From Dromaius novaehollandiae (Eukaryota; Chordata; Aves; Casuariiformes; Dromaiidae): a stretch of 64,000 nucleotides of DNA. Below are positions 12,686 to 25,735 of the stretch, one piece after another. Made by a program: the position numbers and the translations under genes. The stretch is taken from the NCBI RefSeq assembly GCF_036370855.1, contig NC_088130.1, forward strand, positions 69,912,941 through 69,976,940. The letters are read 5' to 3'. Numbering within the stretch: position 1 is the first letter of the stretch; each line of letters opens with the position of its first letter. The notes beneath the pieces are model-generated. The model was given only the letters and a program-made list of their open reading frames with translations. It was not told the origin of the DNA and ran no database searches.

Positions 12686-15600
12686 GTATTTGAGATCCAA
12701 GAATAAAAACAAGAAAAATGAAAACAGACATTCAGGGAACGTGAACTATTCTATTCAGGGAGCTTAATCTGCTGGGGTCCAGTTATCAACACACTGTATA
12801 AATAAAGACACTACTTCAGATCTCACTGGTTTACAAGTACAAGTTAGGGCTGATTGCAACTTCTGACTCGGATTTGATTTGTATATTTTCATATTTAAAT
12901 TAACAGAAGTGTAAAGAACATGGACATTTTTCCCTTCCTTTGCAATTAGAAATAAATGGAGTTCAGCTGGGCTGATACTTTATGTGCTCCATGACACACA
13001 CACAATAAAGTTTTACTGTCACAAATGCCTAGAAAAATGAATTTTCATCTCACATGCTTGCAGTTTTTATGTGGGATGTGAAACTGCCTGACATTATGGA
13101 CAGAGAGGTCCAAAAACCTCTGAGCAAGTTGCAGCTGCCTGACAGCAAAGTGAACCTCTCAGTAAGGACATCCTGGCTGGCCAGCCAGGCCTGCCACAGT
13201 GTATTAAACCCAGCTTTGACCAAGTCAAGGGCCCATCCAGCAGAAAGGCTTCACTCGGTGCACACTCGCAGCTGGAAGCAAGCACCAGGCAGCTGCAGAA
13301 CGTGACCCCCCAGATGTGCTCTCAGGCCAGCTGCAGGACTGTTCTGAGACACCAGGACACAGATACCCCGAGCTTCCTAAGTAGCACCAAGCAAGGTTTG
13401 ACTAACCCAAGAGGAAGAGCCAAGCTCCTTTGGTACTCTTCCCTTTTGTTGATGATAAATTACCATAGTCACTAAAAATCAGCCAGCTGATCCAGCTCAA
13501 GTCTTAATGCTGAATAGCTGCGATGGCCTGTTTGCAACCAATCCTTTGGTGCAGGAGGTAAAAGCAATAGTAAGAACATGTAAGGAAAAGAATTTGATTA
13601 ATGTATGAAACTGAGGACATGCTCTGTTTGGCAATTTTTCCATATATGGCAAAGGAAGCTAGATTTATCAACTGCATGCTCATTTAAAATTATTCACTTG
13701 GTTCTACTTACAAAATGATAAATGGTTATTATATTTAAAATGTCTCCAATTATATAGATATCAAAATGCAGGTTCTGCGCCAAGCTTCTTTAAACCAAGC
13801 ACGCATAAATAAAGGTACAACGCAAAGCTAGGATTTGAATTGCTAACGAGGATTTACAGGGAGACGAGGAATAACTTGGGCATGGTGCTGGATCCGGTAC
13901 ATCCCATTATATTCCCTCCCATTGCAGGGTACCAGAGCTCAAGCATCAATGTGGCCATGCAGCTGCCAAAGACCTACGGACTGAATTCCATGGTCAAAAA
14001 CTCACCTTAAAGAAAATAAGGCATTTTTTTAAATTTAATTTTACTTCAGTGGGTCAGGATTTTATTCTATGTGTTTTGAACGAAGCAAGTACACCTTCAA
14101 GCTCCTCCCTCCCTTGGTTCATTCTTTTCTGTTTGAATATGGCCATTGGTGTCCTTATTTGAAATACAGACAACACTTTTTTGCATCCACGGATGGGAAT
14201 CAATTCACTTTGCAAATGGAGGAGCAAATAGAGCAAGCACTTTGCACATCTGGAAAAGCCTGCTTGGAGAAGCCTTCCCGGACTGGCCCGCAGAGGGAAA
14301 CCCCGGGCGAGCAATACCACCGGGCCAGCATCACACGCGCTCTTCCTATTTACCCTCGGAAATGCTGTCTCTAGAAAGTGAGCTGTAAGACTTTATTTTC
14401 AGACTGTAAAATATGATTACAAAAGTGCAGTTTTCGCCTCCAATGTGGTACCTGGCTCTTTGCAGAGATACCCAAGCGTTCCTCGTCCGAACGTGCAGGT
14501 ACATCCACAGGTCATGCATGGGGCCGTGTGAAGGTGCTGACCTGGACTCAGAGCAATATGGTCAGGTTAGTGCAACACGTCAGCAGCCTAACAAGCCAAG
14601 TCACAACCCCTTCCTGCACCTACTGCTTCTGGCTCTGGACAAGACGCATTCAGAGACAGTTCAGCACAAACAGCTGCATTGCTCCTTTTAGATGTACCAC
14701 AACTGTCCCCAAACCAAAGCTAGCAGCAGCTAATAATAAACATGTGATATAAAATAAAATTGCATGGTAACAGCCGCCATCTTCACTTTACATTTTTTAA
14801 ATTTCCCCTGACCCACAAGCAGAACTGGTGCAGCAAAACCCTGCCCAGGAGCTGCAGAGTAGAGGCCGCTGCGTTTTCCCAGTGAACATATTATTCTCGC
14901 AAGTGTAACAGCTTCAGCAGGAAAGAATGAAAAAACCCTCCTTAACCAAATATCTGAAAACTGGGCAGTCAAAATGCTTAGCTGTGATATAGGATGGCTC
15001 AATTCACCTGACTTGTTTAGAGGCACAATGCAAAATCCAGCAGGGACAAGAAGGCTGTGCAGCAGCAAGACATGCGTCGTCCCAGCTCCCAGTCAGTCAT
15101 TTGTGCCTGGCCTCCAAGCCTGACCTGCCACGAAACACCAGTAACCTCCCCCCCAACCCTCTTTTTTCCTTTTCCATCCCATTTAAGCCCCATTTGCAAT
15201 GGAGGCCGGACTAGCTGTGTCCTGCAGCAGCGGCTGGTTGGCTGGATGGAGAGGTATCTCCAGCAGACAGAAACACCAATGTATTTTGAAATGCAAACTA
15301 CACCAGGGAAGTTCCTGCCATGTGGGAGAAGGGGAAAGATTTCTTTTTACCAAACCTTATTAAAATGGAAGTTAAACTCCATAGGGAAGGTCAAAGTGAG
15401 CCATGGGAGACAATCCGTTAGGAAGAGGGAGCAGTAGGTAAGGTAGGTGGTTTTCATAGCTTCCCTTTTACAGAGTGCTGCAGACTGCGATGGAAAACAT
15501 CTCACAGCAATGCAGGAAGAGGCATATGGGAAAAGAATAAGCACACAGTCAAAGATTTTGCAATAGTAGTTTGCTTTTTTTCTTAAAAAAAAAAAAAATT

Positions 15601-17529
15601 CAAAATATCTCCCTGAAACCATTCAGTAACTGCCACCAGACCTCCTAAGGCCTCACTTGTGAAAGTAAATTAGGTCCCAGCTAGAAGCAGTATGACCTAA
15701 TCTAGTTTAACAAGGGAAAGTGAGACAGAGCATATCTGGATGATGGAAATTTTGAGCAAAGAGAAACACATGGAAAGAGCATTTTGATTTAGAAATGACA
15801 GAAGTATTTTTTTTTCCTGGAACTGACAGAAAAAGATATTCAGAATTGAAATACATTAATATACAGCAAAGAGTTTTAGAGAGAACTCTGAAAAACTGAA
15901 CAAGACCAAAAGCTTTGGGACTTTTGCTCTCACACTGGCAACCCCACACTTTGTGACTTCCTCCTTGCCCGTTACCTTACATTCTGCAGAGAAAGGGAAT
16001 GGAAAATTGCTGCAACATGAGCATGCACCATAGGGACAGATGTCATTCAGGGGAAAAACACCAGGCACCCAAGTGAAAAGCTGGGGAGAACTCTAATTTG
16101 CAGAAGAGCTTGCTGAGGGTGCACAAGGAAACGTGGAAATCAACATATTGATTTGTTGACAGAGGCATCAATTCTTCCAGATCAGAGCACAGTATCCAGC
16201 GTAGCACAAAGAAGGATAAAATAAGAAGTGCAAATGAAGAACATGAGGTACTGGCAAGCTGACAAGTAGTAGCTGCATTGCATTTTTGTCGTGTGTGAAT
16301 ATGATTTGTGAAGTGGTGTCTGGCTTAGGAAACCCAAACCGAAATGGATAACATTTTTAATTGCTAGCCTTAGTGCTGAATGTAGACTAGACAATTATAA
16401 GCTTTTCATACTATGGAGAAGATTGGAACTATCATTTTTCACAAAAATAGAATATTCTGAACTTGTAAATCTAAGGAAAATTTTGTAGTCAAGATATAAA
16501 TGAACAGAGCAATATATTGTATAATAAAATGTGCAAACTGGACATTGTGTAAACATTTTATCATTTTGTTTTCAAAGCACTAGCATTAAACATTAATGTG
16601 TGACAGTAACAGAAAGTGCAATATGAGGGTAACATTACAAACAATCCATTTCATGGAAGAACCACTGTGAAATACATTTACTCCACAGATGAGAGTGAGA
16701 GGCTGGGAGTTATGGGGTTTTTTTGTTTGTTTCTTAACAGCATTTGTGACCTGGTCCAAGGCAAATAAGATCAGGGATCCTTCTACATGAGCAAAATACA
16801 ATAACTTGGGATGGAATCCAAAATTGCCAGCTCTTTAAGGGGACATCTGCCAGAAATCAGCACTCAACTTCATCTGTTTTGTCCTTGGTAGACCCCAGAT
16901 AGAAGAGACCTTTGGTCCTCAGACTAAGTGGGCTGGATTACCTTATGCTGTCCAAGTCTCAATGTCCTTTGAAACAACATCATGTATGGACTGTGCCTAA
17001 GTGCAGCATTCCCATGACCATCTTGACCATGCATCTCCTTCAAATACCCCCTATTCCTAGGTCTTCCAGGGTGGAAGGTCTGCCAGGATACCATGGAGGC
17101 AGTGAAAGTCCAGACTGCCATGCCTTGCATCCACGCAAGACTGAACCTCCGTGCATATTATCCTCTGCTCTATGCCACTGCTTCCCCAAAATAGGAGTTG
17201 CCTGGTTTGGCATGACAGGAGCCCCAGTGTGAACGAATACATAGGCACAGGGGAAAAAGTAGGGACAAGAACCACAGATCGAAACAGGATGCAAACCAGC
17301 TTCGTGGAGCAGCTGACCCCTGAGCGTGCAGCTTCTCAGAGCTGGCTAGCAGGAATATGATGAGGCATAAATTTTAAATCCCACCACACAAGTGCATGCT
17401 TCAAATTGGGAACCACAGTCATCCTCTTAAGAACAGAGCCCAGAAACCTCTCCTGAATTTCAGTCAGAGCCTACACATTTTATATCTTCCAAGCACAGCA
17501 GCATGTTGGTGCTGGTGGTGTAGGTTATA
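12683..17529. other. Intergenic, nothing recognised
   Basis: AT-rich. Contains A14 at 15,585-15,598 and a short CA tract near 12,997-13,006. Open frames on both strands around 14.05-15.6 kb and 16.9-17.3 kb overlap each other in many phases and show no family signature. Confidence 0.55.
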
Positions 17530-17612
17530 TAGACCTCACTGTTAGAGCATATACCTAGGGTGTTAAGCACTGTTTTCAGTGCCTGCCTCTGCCAGACAGG
17601 CTTCAGCTACCT
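17530..17612 (+). repeat. Possible tRNA-derived SINE head (MIR-like)
   Basis: CTCACTGTTAGAGCATATAC looks like a tRNA A-box region. About 30 bases further on, TTTTCAGTGCCTGCCTCTGC resembles a decayed B-box with the CTCTGCCA continuation typical of MIR-like SINEs. No intact cloverleaf can be drawn, so this is not a functional tRNA gene. The assignment rests on two short degenerate matches. Confidence 0.3.
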
Positions 17613-20424
17613 CCTTAATGCTAAGCTCTGCCTCCCTTCACCTGAGCCATTGAGGCAGTGTTTTCCAGGGCCTCTGTGGCAGCATTTTTCCTGACTAGTC
17701 TCACGCTGCTGTTCTCATGCTGTTATTCTCACAGCTTTGCACCCGCGAACCCCAATAGCATCATTATGGTGTGTTCTCAAGGGAAGCAACTGCCACGGGG
17801 GTGAGCAATGATATATATGTGCACAGAAGCTTAAAAAGCAATCCCTGTGCAACATCTGCACCTGATTAGCATACTCCAGTCAGTGCTAATACCATCACAA
17901 AAGGGAACAGCCAACAGGGAGTCTGAGCAGGTCCCTATGAAAAGGCTATAGTGCTAGGGACAAAGCAAAAGTCATCCCCATCATTGCCACCTGCTGCACT
18001 GGCAAGAGCCCCTAGCAGAAGATGACCAGAGGATGCTCATCTGGGACCTGTAGCTGCACTCCCTGGCCTCTGCTGAGAGTTTCCTCTTTTCCTGCTCTTT
18101 CTTTCACTCCTAGTGTTTCAATTTTTCCCCAGAAGTAACTTTCATCATTATTCTTGGTAGACGCCATCAGCTATTGACCCTGCAAATAAGTCTTTGTTCA
18201 TATGAACCTGTCCTAACACCCCTTGTGCAACAGCACAGGGGAATCTCTACCCCACAGTGCACAAAAGGAGCAGAGACCCCACTACCCCTGCTAAAATGTC
18301 CACAGGTGATAGAAACCTGAGGAATAAATCCACAGAAAGATCAGTAACTCTAGGGAGCAAGGAGTTAAGGAAGAAAGAGACCTTCCTCAGCCCCTCCAGG
18401 CCCACTTGTACCTGCTCCAAAGCTATCAGTATCTTTGGAGGACTTTGGGTAATTAGTGCTATGGCAATGCTTTTTCCTTTATTTTTGTTTCTTGGTACTA
18501 GTATTGATTCTCTCCCCAGAAATAAATAAATAAATAAATAAAATCGCACATTGAAGATGACCATGATCCTACTCCCACAGAAACTACCATTTGGTGTCTA
18601 GGGCATGCTCCTAGGAAGTGCAGAAGACAACCTTGAGGCAGGGATCCCTCTATCATTGAGATGAGGATGGCGTTAAGGTACTTCCAGAAATAGGCTCTAC
18701 ATGAGGTCTGCATGAGAAATGAGGTCTACAATTTTGAATCCAGCCATCTGCAGCTTTTCACTGAATCAGAGCAAAACCTGTAACTGCCAGGAGTTTAGGG
18801 CATGCCCATAACAATATTGGAAATCCAAAGTTCATGTCTACATTGCATACAACAGCAAACACAGCTTGATATCAAAGGCAGGATCAGGTGAAGTCAAAGG
18901 TGCCAGACAGGCAGGAGTTGCACAAATCCCCTGTGTACACATTTAAATGGATAACCTGGAGTCCGAGTCACTACAGAGCGCTGTAAAGTGTTGTTGAGAT
19001 CCCGCAGGTACCATCCAGCCACCATCGTGTTAGTAAAACCGGGGTGGGTTCTCCCTTCTCCAGAGGCCTCACCAGTGAGATGGGCATGTCGAAAGAGAGG
19101 AAGACAGATCTTCAGACAACTGGAGGGATTTAACTAAGCAAAAAAAATGGCAGAGCTGGGAAAAGAGGTCTCTTGATGCTATAGGGTCCATTAACCATAT
19201 TTTTTCCAGCTCAAAAGGTGCTGGTTTTGTTTTAAAGACTTGCAATTAATGCTTTCTATCAGCCTTAAAGAAAGGAGTAAAAGCATCTAGTGTTGGCACA
19301 AAAACCTCACTGATGCAGCTCAATTGCAGCTCACTCCAGACTAGTGCACTATTCTGCTAACAATTCTGCATTTAGTTTTTCATTGCTGCTTGTTTTTTAC
19401 TGCAGACAGTATATTACTGCCTGGATGCTGGATGTTATTTAATTGACACTGAAAAGGTGGCACATCAGCAGAATAAAATTTAAAAAAGCTTCCCTTTTGA
19501 GAGCTGAGCAATAAAGATTTTATGGAAGAAAAGCAACAAGTGAATTAACTTTTAGTGCTGGTGAAAGATGCCAACCCAATAGGCCTAGAGACTGAACTCC
19601 TCGATTATCCTTGGTGAGGGGAGTCTGCAGAGCTCTCCCACCCTGGAACACCAATGTCTGTGACAGTCCTGGTCTGCAGAGACCTAATCCAGGAATGAAG
19701 ATAAGGTTGTCTATTCAACATGTGCCCTAGAAGCATCTCAGCTGCACAGAAAGGCTTATGCTGTGCTGGCTTTTGTGCATTGGTATTGTCCTCCAGGAAT
19801 GAGGCCCGAGACAATTGCTACTTAAAGGCTTGTATTTGTGTCCCTGGATATACAACACAAATCATGAACGGACCAGTGAAGGGACAGTATGGTCATCTCC
19901 ACAAGCTAAGGCAAGCAAACACCATGCAATGACCAATTTTCATCTGCATTCAAACCCATGAACTACCGCATCAAAACCACAAAGCTTTACTGTTAGAGCT
20001 GCCAGAGCATTCACCAACAACTGATCATCACAAATCCTTATCATCTCTATTTTCTCCAGACAGTAACAAGCAGAAATTCTTCCCACCAAGTTTAATCTAC
20101 ATTGTAGACACGGCTGCTGTGTAATTCTGACATCCCCAAACCAGCTCTAAATTAGTTTGCCTGGGTATAAATAGCAGCCTGGTGACAGCAATGCAGCTCA
20201 GCTGCTCTGTTAGGAACTAACTCAAAAACGTCCACTTTGCAGTTAGCAGGCTGCGACAGCCAAACCTGCCTGCAAGTCTGCGTCCTACAGACACCTTCTG
20301 CAAGGAAAACTGTTCTGCAACGCATAGGTTTGGATATGATCTCCACTAGACCACGTCCTAACTGCACCGTGCTAGTGTTTCCACTGTTTAAGATCCGTGC
20401 ACACCACCAGAGCTGCAAAGCAGC
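17613..20424. other. Intergenic, with one tetranucleotide microsatellite
   Basis: No gene seen. An AAAT repeat lies at 18,520-18,544. Frames at 18.25-18.56 kb that read as tyrosine/leucine/phenylalanine runs are the translated microsatellite. Confidence 0.55.
18520..18544 (+). repeat. AAAT microsatellite
   Basis: About six perfect copies of a four-base AAAT/AATA unit. Confidence 0.95.
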
Positions 20425-21180
20425 TGCTGACGAACTGGCTGACTGGCACTTCATGAATTTCTACATAGGCAGATGCAAAGTCCTGCATCAGGACTGGATC
20501 CTGCTGGAATAACCCCATGCAACAGTCCAGTCTTGGCACCGACTGGCTGGAAATCAACTTCTTAAGACATGACCTGGGGTCCTGGTTGGGAGCAAGCTGA
20601 ACAGGAGTGAGCAGCGTGCCCTCACAGCAAGGGAGGCCAACACGTTCTGGGCTGTATTAGCTAGAGTGCTGCTGCCACCAGGTCAAGGCAAGAGGTTTTA
20701 TCCTCTGTTTGCTCTCGAGCAAACACATCTGTGTCAGTTCTGGGGTCCTCACTACGACATGGACATCGACATTCAGGAGTGAGTCCCGCAGAGGCTGCAG
20801 TGCATGAGAGGCCGAGAGCTGTGTGTTTATCCTTAGCAGAAAGGTTACAGAGAGGCTTCCTTGCCGTCTTCAGTGACCTAATGAGAGGCATTACAGAGGT
20901 CAAAACCAGGCTCTTCCCAAAGGTGTGCAATCATAGGAGGTGAGGCAAGGGACACAAGTTATAATAAAGAAAATTCCAGTTATACATAAGGAAAAAATGT
21001 TACCACGAAGGTGGTCAAAGATCAAAGCCTGGACCAGAGCGGTTGCAGACTCTGCTTCTTTGAAAGGAACTTAAACTTGGCTGGTCAAGGCTCTGACCTA
21101 GCTGGACCCTCTCTGAGCATGCAATTGAACAGAATGACTTCTGGAGGTCCCTTCCAACCTAAATTATTCTGGTTTTTGTA
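20425..21180 (+). mobile_element. Old CR1 LINE fragment (ORF2 3' half and 3' UTR)
   Basis: Several stretches, in the right order, match the 3' half of a CR1 LINE at the nucleotide level: GGCAGATGCAAAGTCCTGCA (about 20,468), GGAATAACCCCATGCA (about 20,506), CAGTTCTGGGGTCCTCA...GACATGGACAT (20,736-20,768), AACTTGGCTGG (about 21,073) and the signature CTTCTGGAGGTCCCTTCCAACCTAAATTATTCTGG near the 3' end (about 21,137-21,172; quoted in parts, positions approximate). Open frames are broken throughout and the 3' tail repeats are lost, so the copy is much older than the one at 62 kb. The 5' boundary is uncertain because similarity fades gradually. Confidence 0.78.
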
Positions 21181-24100
21181 TCATCTACCCAGCAATGGGA
21201 GTAGGAAAACCTAAGAGGACTCAAATGCAGTTACGACCTTAAAAGACAAGTTCCCATATTCAAAACTGCGTGAAGACCATCAGCAGCGGAAGCACAAGCC
21301 TTTTGCCACCCCAGCTAACTGAACACGCTTGGCTGCAGATATGGCAGAACTCCTGTCCCTTTGCAGGCACTGGAAGCAGCACTTCTCCATCTCATGGAGC
21401 TCCCTAAAATTACACAGCTGAAACAGGATCTTGTCAGGGCTGGAGCTATTGCTCTCAAACAACTTGAAAGGCAGCTTACAAGGAAGCACTTTGGGAAATA
21501 TTTAACAGGATGGCTAATTAGTTATGCAGCACCATGGTAACATGTCTGCAGTGGTTCTGGTGACTGAGTTTGTGCCTGTATTCCCACACAGCTCTGCTTT
21601 GAGCCACAGGAAAAGGCAACCACAAAAATCAGCTTGCCACCTGAGGCAAATGGCTAAAGTAGGCAGATAAGAAACGCTGATCCCCTTGGGGTTTGCCTTC
21701 TGTAGGATTTAGATGCTTTTATTTGGGCCCAAGAAACAAAGCAGAATTAAGCATAATTTTAGGCCTTGCAGTTAGCTCATTCCCTGGCCAAAGGACTTTA
21801 GATTGTTTTAATTCAGTGTAGACTGAACAGTATGTGGAATGTGAGAGCATCTGCTTCCTTAAGGGTATCAGATCAAGGACCTTTTCAGCTAAAAGGGAGT
21901 CATTAATAATAGTGAAAGCAATAAACAAAACACACAGACACAAGCCTGATAGGCAAGGGGTAACAGGGACAACAGCAAAGACCAAAAGTCTCCAGGCACT
22001 AACTGATGGGCCATTAGGACACTCTAGGCATAGCTTTGCAGAGGACCAGCCTGGGCCTTGCAAATGATAGGAAGGGGGGAACAAGACAGACATATTTTGG
22101 ACACTTGCAGGGGCCTGTGGGACCATGCAAAACTTATTACAGGATGATTAGGGGAGGGGGACTGGGGAGGAACAAGGCAGGGAGGAATAGAGAAGAGGGG
22201 TGTAGAAGGGGCCAGTGCACACACAGTTGTCTGACTGCACCCTGTGCTGATCACTGCAGTCTACCCTACCTCCTTATTATTAATTAATTGCATTTCTTAA
22301 CTACCTTTCCATGTAAGTTCACTCCACACCCTGTAAGTCAGTGCTGTAAGGACACAAGGGGAGAGACTAGGGAGGACTGGGGTCAGATACCACAGCCAGA
22401 CCTCAGCACATGGTGCCTGCAAGGTGGGCAAGCAGAGGCTCAGGGCAGCAGTGGGAGCAGGTGAAGGTCCCAGTGCCAGTAGCCCTGGGCAGGGGCATTT
22501 ATATTCTCCCCTAACCATGGGTGTATTACTTGCTAGCAAACTCCAAACTGGCTCAGCAGGAGCTCATGAACTAGAGAGCAAGGGCACATGCTTCAGCTAG
22601 TGGCCTTCTGTCCCAAGCCAGAGGGGACACAGGGGACCCCACCTCAACTTACATTTTATGCAAGTTCTGGTAGTGTTGTTGAAGGCAGCAGCTCATCTGT
22701 GGCAGCCCATGTAGCCATCCATGTCCACGTGTCCATCCAGGCGACCTGCTCAGCCTTGCCACCAGGGGAACCTGCAAGCAGGAGAGCAGCAGCCAGGTCC
22801 CACAACCAAGGGGACCCCAAGGTCCCCAAGCACCAGACCCAGAGACCACCAGCAGTGGTGGCTTTTATGCCATCCCCTAACACAGACCACCTGAATTGCC
22901 ACCAGGCTCCCAGGTGGGCTGAGAGGAGGTTTTATTCCTGCCCCTAATTACAACCCCTTCCATCACGCAACGCAGCTGCGGCACTCTGCTGCTCCGCTCC
23001 GCTCCTAGCTACGTCCCTCCCAGGAAAGAGGTCTGCCTGGCTGAAACCGCAGGTGATCTACTTCCATCTGCAGCACTCTCACACTGTACATATTGGAGAT
23101 AACCCCGAAAGGGCAGGGGTTTTTTGGAGGAAAAAGTAATCAAGATCCAAATCCACCTCTGGATGTGATGAGGCAACATCAGCCTTGATATTTATTTAAA
23201 GACCGTCTTTATGGGACCATCTCTTCCAGCTGACATCTTTCTCTGCACGTGCGCGGATGGCGAGGTGCGAGCTATCAAAGTTCAGCAACTCAAGGAGAAA
23301 TCAAACTTTCCCAATTTGCAAAACTTTCACTTTTCTTTCCTCTGTTGTGTTTTTTTTTTTTTTTGGTAATAAAAGCAGTCACCTTTATTCCCTCCTAATA
23401 ACAAAGAAGCTCATGATCTCTCCTTTCCCCACTGGTGTAGAAATGCAGAGTGATAGGACACATCTCTCATCTCTCCGTGTGCTGCTCTGGCAGTGAGTCC
23501 TCAAAGCCTCGCCTTTCCATGCTGTTTTACACCGGAGCCGGCCTGGGCGGTTTTAGGGGGGGGACACCACATGATACACTTCTGCTTTAAGAAGTTTACA
23601 GTTCAGCCGCAGAAATTCCAGGCAGGAATTTGTTCCCGTTTCTTTTTTATTAAATATTATAAAACTGACTGGAGAGTTACACTGCAAGGAGAAAAGGAAA
23701 GTAAGTGGATCAGTCACCAGCCAAGGAGGAGCAAAGAAGAAAACTTTTTCCTCTTTTTCAAAAAGCAGTAGCGTACCAAGCACCGTAACATTTTCTGTTT
23801 ATCAGTTCTTAGCATCGCTACTGAAGTATTTTATGTCCTTCACAGATATATAGCAGCTCACATATGAGTCTAGCTTCAAGACCTTATCTTGCTTCCTCTG
23901 AATTTGTATTAGTACTTTGCAGTTTTGTTAATCAAGCACCTGCTTCCAAAGCCGGAAGGATTCGCCCTCCCGGGCAGCCCGCAGCACGAGACTGGATGGA
24001 GCAGAACTACCCTCAGCTCCACCTGCAAAAAGCCTTTTTGCGTCCGTGTCAAATTCTTGCTCTCAGTCCAGTTGCACAACTCTGCATTTCGCCTCTGTCC

Positions 24101-25588
24101 TTCAAGAGCAGTATGTTTCACTTGGGTCTGGCAGCTTAGCATTTTTTTCGCCTTACCAAAGACAACAAAAGCCCCAATATGCTGCGCTTTCCTTGCAGAT
24201 TCCACGTCTCGTGCCGATGGGTGGAGTCTCCCTTTGAACAACCCCGACAGTAGGGGTTACACTGAGCACGAGGCAATCAATCCACTTTGAGCCATCTTGA
24301 CCAGCAGAAAACTAGTATCCAGATACTTTAGCTCTTGCTTAAGTCTATAGAAGTTTTTTTAACCTCTCCAAAAACATGTGGTTTCTTGCAGCATGGAAGA
24401 TTGGTGGTCGCGTTGTTGACTCAGGGATGGTTGATGTTCTCATCTGGGTGCTGCTCCTTCCTGCCTCATGGACTCAGAAACCATGCCTCGCCCGTGGAGA
24501 AAGTGGACCTTTTTCCTCCGTACCTTTTCTTACCTTATCCTTTGCCCAAAACTTTGGCCCACCCCTTAGGATTTTGGCTTGGCTACATTTTTGCTAACGA
24601 CAAAATAAAATTCCCTCTTCCCCCAGTACAATGGAGGTGAACCACCCCCGGCTTTGCCTGGTCCATGCGGCGAGTTGCTTGGAAGCAAGTTCTGTCTCCA
24701 AGCAAATGTGGCATTTTCATTTTATAAAACGTCTTTTTTTAATTTTTTCACATCTGGACTTTAGGCTATGCTAATCATAACTAAAAATGCCTTGGGTATA
24801 GCTGAGTGTGAGAACACAGACTTCAACAACTGGATGCTGTGCGGTTCCTGTTCCTGTTTCCCTGAGCTTCCCGGTGGCATGGGTGCTCTCAGAAAAGCCT
24901 TTTTGAGGCACACACCTTGCAACGTTTACATGGCAAAGTCAGACACTTTAAGAAAATCCGATTAATAATAATGGGCTATGTATGAGTTTATTAATAAAGT
25001 GATATGAAGTATGTGTCTAATGACTCATTTAGGTCCATAGCACTTTCTTGGATTAATAATCCAAATGCCTGAATTAAGATTTATACAATGAAACCTTAAG
25101 GGGCCTCTTACCGTCATTTCTGTTAAATAATTTTCTTTTAAAGTCGTACAAATAAATATGTTTTTTGCATACTAAAACCTAATAGCTCCTAAGGAACCGT
25201 TACACTCATCTGCGAAATAATATGCATGTTTAAATGCATCTAAATACATTTTTAATATATTTCTGCTATTCCAAGAGACCATAATGTCTCTTGTGCAGCA
25301 ATAATGGTTTATTACGTCAATTTTCATGCACACAAGCTTTTTTTTCTTTCCTAGTACAAAAGCAATAAGGAATTAAGCCATAAAATCTACACTCAAACAA
25401 TATTATAGATTTCACCTAATCTCACAAAATACAGGAAATTAAGACTATAAAATTCCTTCTTTTTTTTTTTTTTGGTTCTCCCTGGCTCAGCTCATTTTGT
25501 TTATAATTAAAGCAAGCCTGGCTTTTTGAGTGGGGATTATGCGCAGCGGTCACAGATTAGAAGACCCGTTATTAATGATGATGATGAT
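21181..25588. other. Intergenic, mixed composition
   Basis: No gene recognised. A purine-rich, G-run-containing stretch lies at 22,070-22,205. T15 is at 23,350-23,364 and T14 at 25,460-25,473. The 24,960-25,340 part is very AT-rich with many TAAT cores and could be a conserved noncoding element, but I cannot test that here. Confidence 0.5.
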
Positions 25589-25592
25589 GATG
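25575..25592 (+). repeat. ATG trinucleotide repeat, 6 copies
   Basis: Six perfect ATG units immediately before a CpG-dense islet. Runs of Met/Asp/Ile in overlapping frames come from this repeat. Confidence 0.95.
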
Positions 25593-25735
25593 CTCGTGGC
25601 AGAGGCCGCGCGCCCCGGCCTCCATCCCGTCCTGCTCGGGAGGCTTGAGGTCGGTGGGTGTCCCAGGGCCCCCGCAGCGGGGAAACGGGCAGGACTGCGG
25701 GGGCAGGTGCTCCCGGGAGAGGCAGCGTTTCCAAT
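25593..25735. other. CpG-dense islet
   Basis: At least 14 CpG dinucleotides are counted in about 135 bases, with AT-rich DNA on both sides. No promoter motif, exon or gene is recognisable next to it. Confidence 0.5.

Noticed and set aside
17550..17605. Functional tRNA gene
   Set aside because: No acceptor stem or cloverleaf can be formed and the B-box is degenerate.
18247..18713. Membrane-protein-like frames with FIYLFIYF runs
   Set aside because: They are translations of the AAAT microsatellite.
22145..22185. G-quadruplex in the G-run stretch
   Set aside because: Only three close G runs; the fourth is separated by a loop of about 12 bases, so stability is doubtful.
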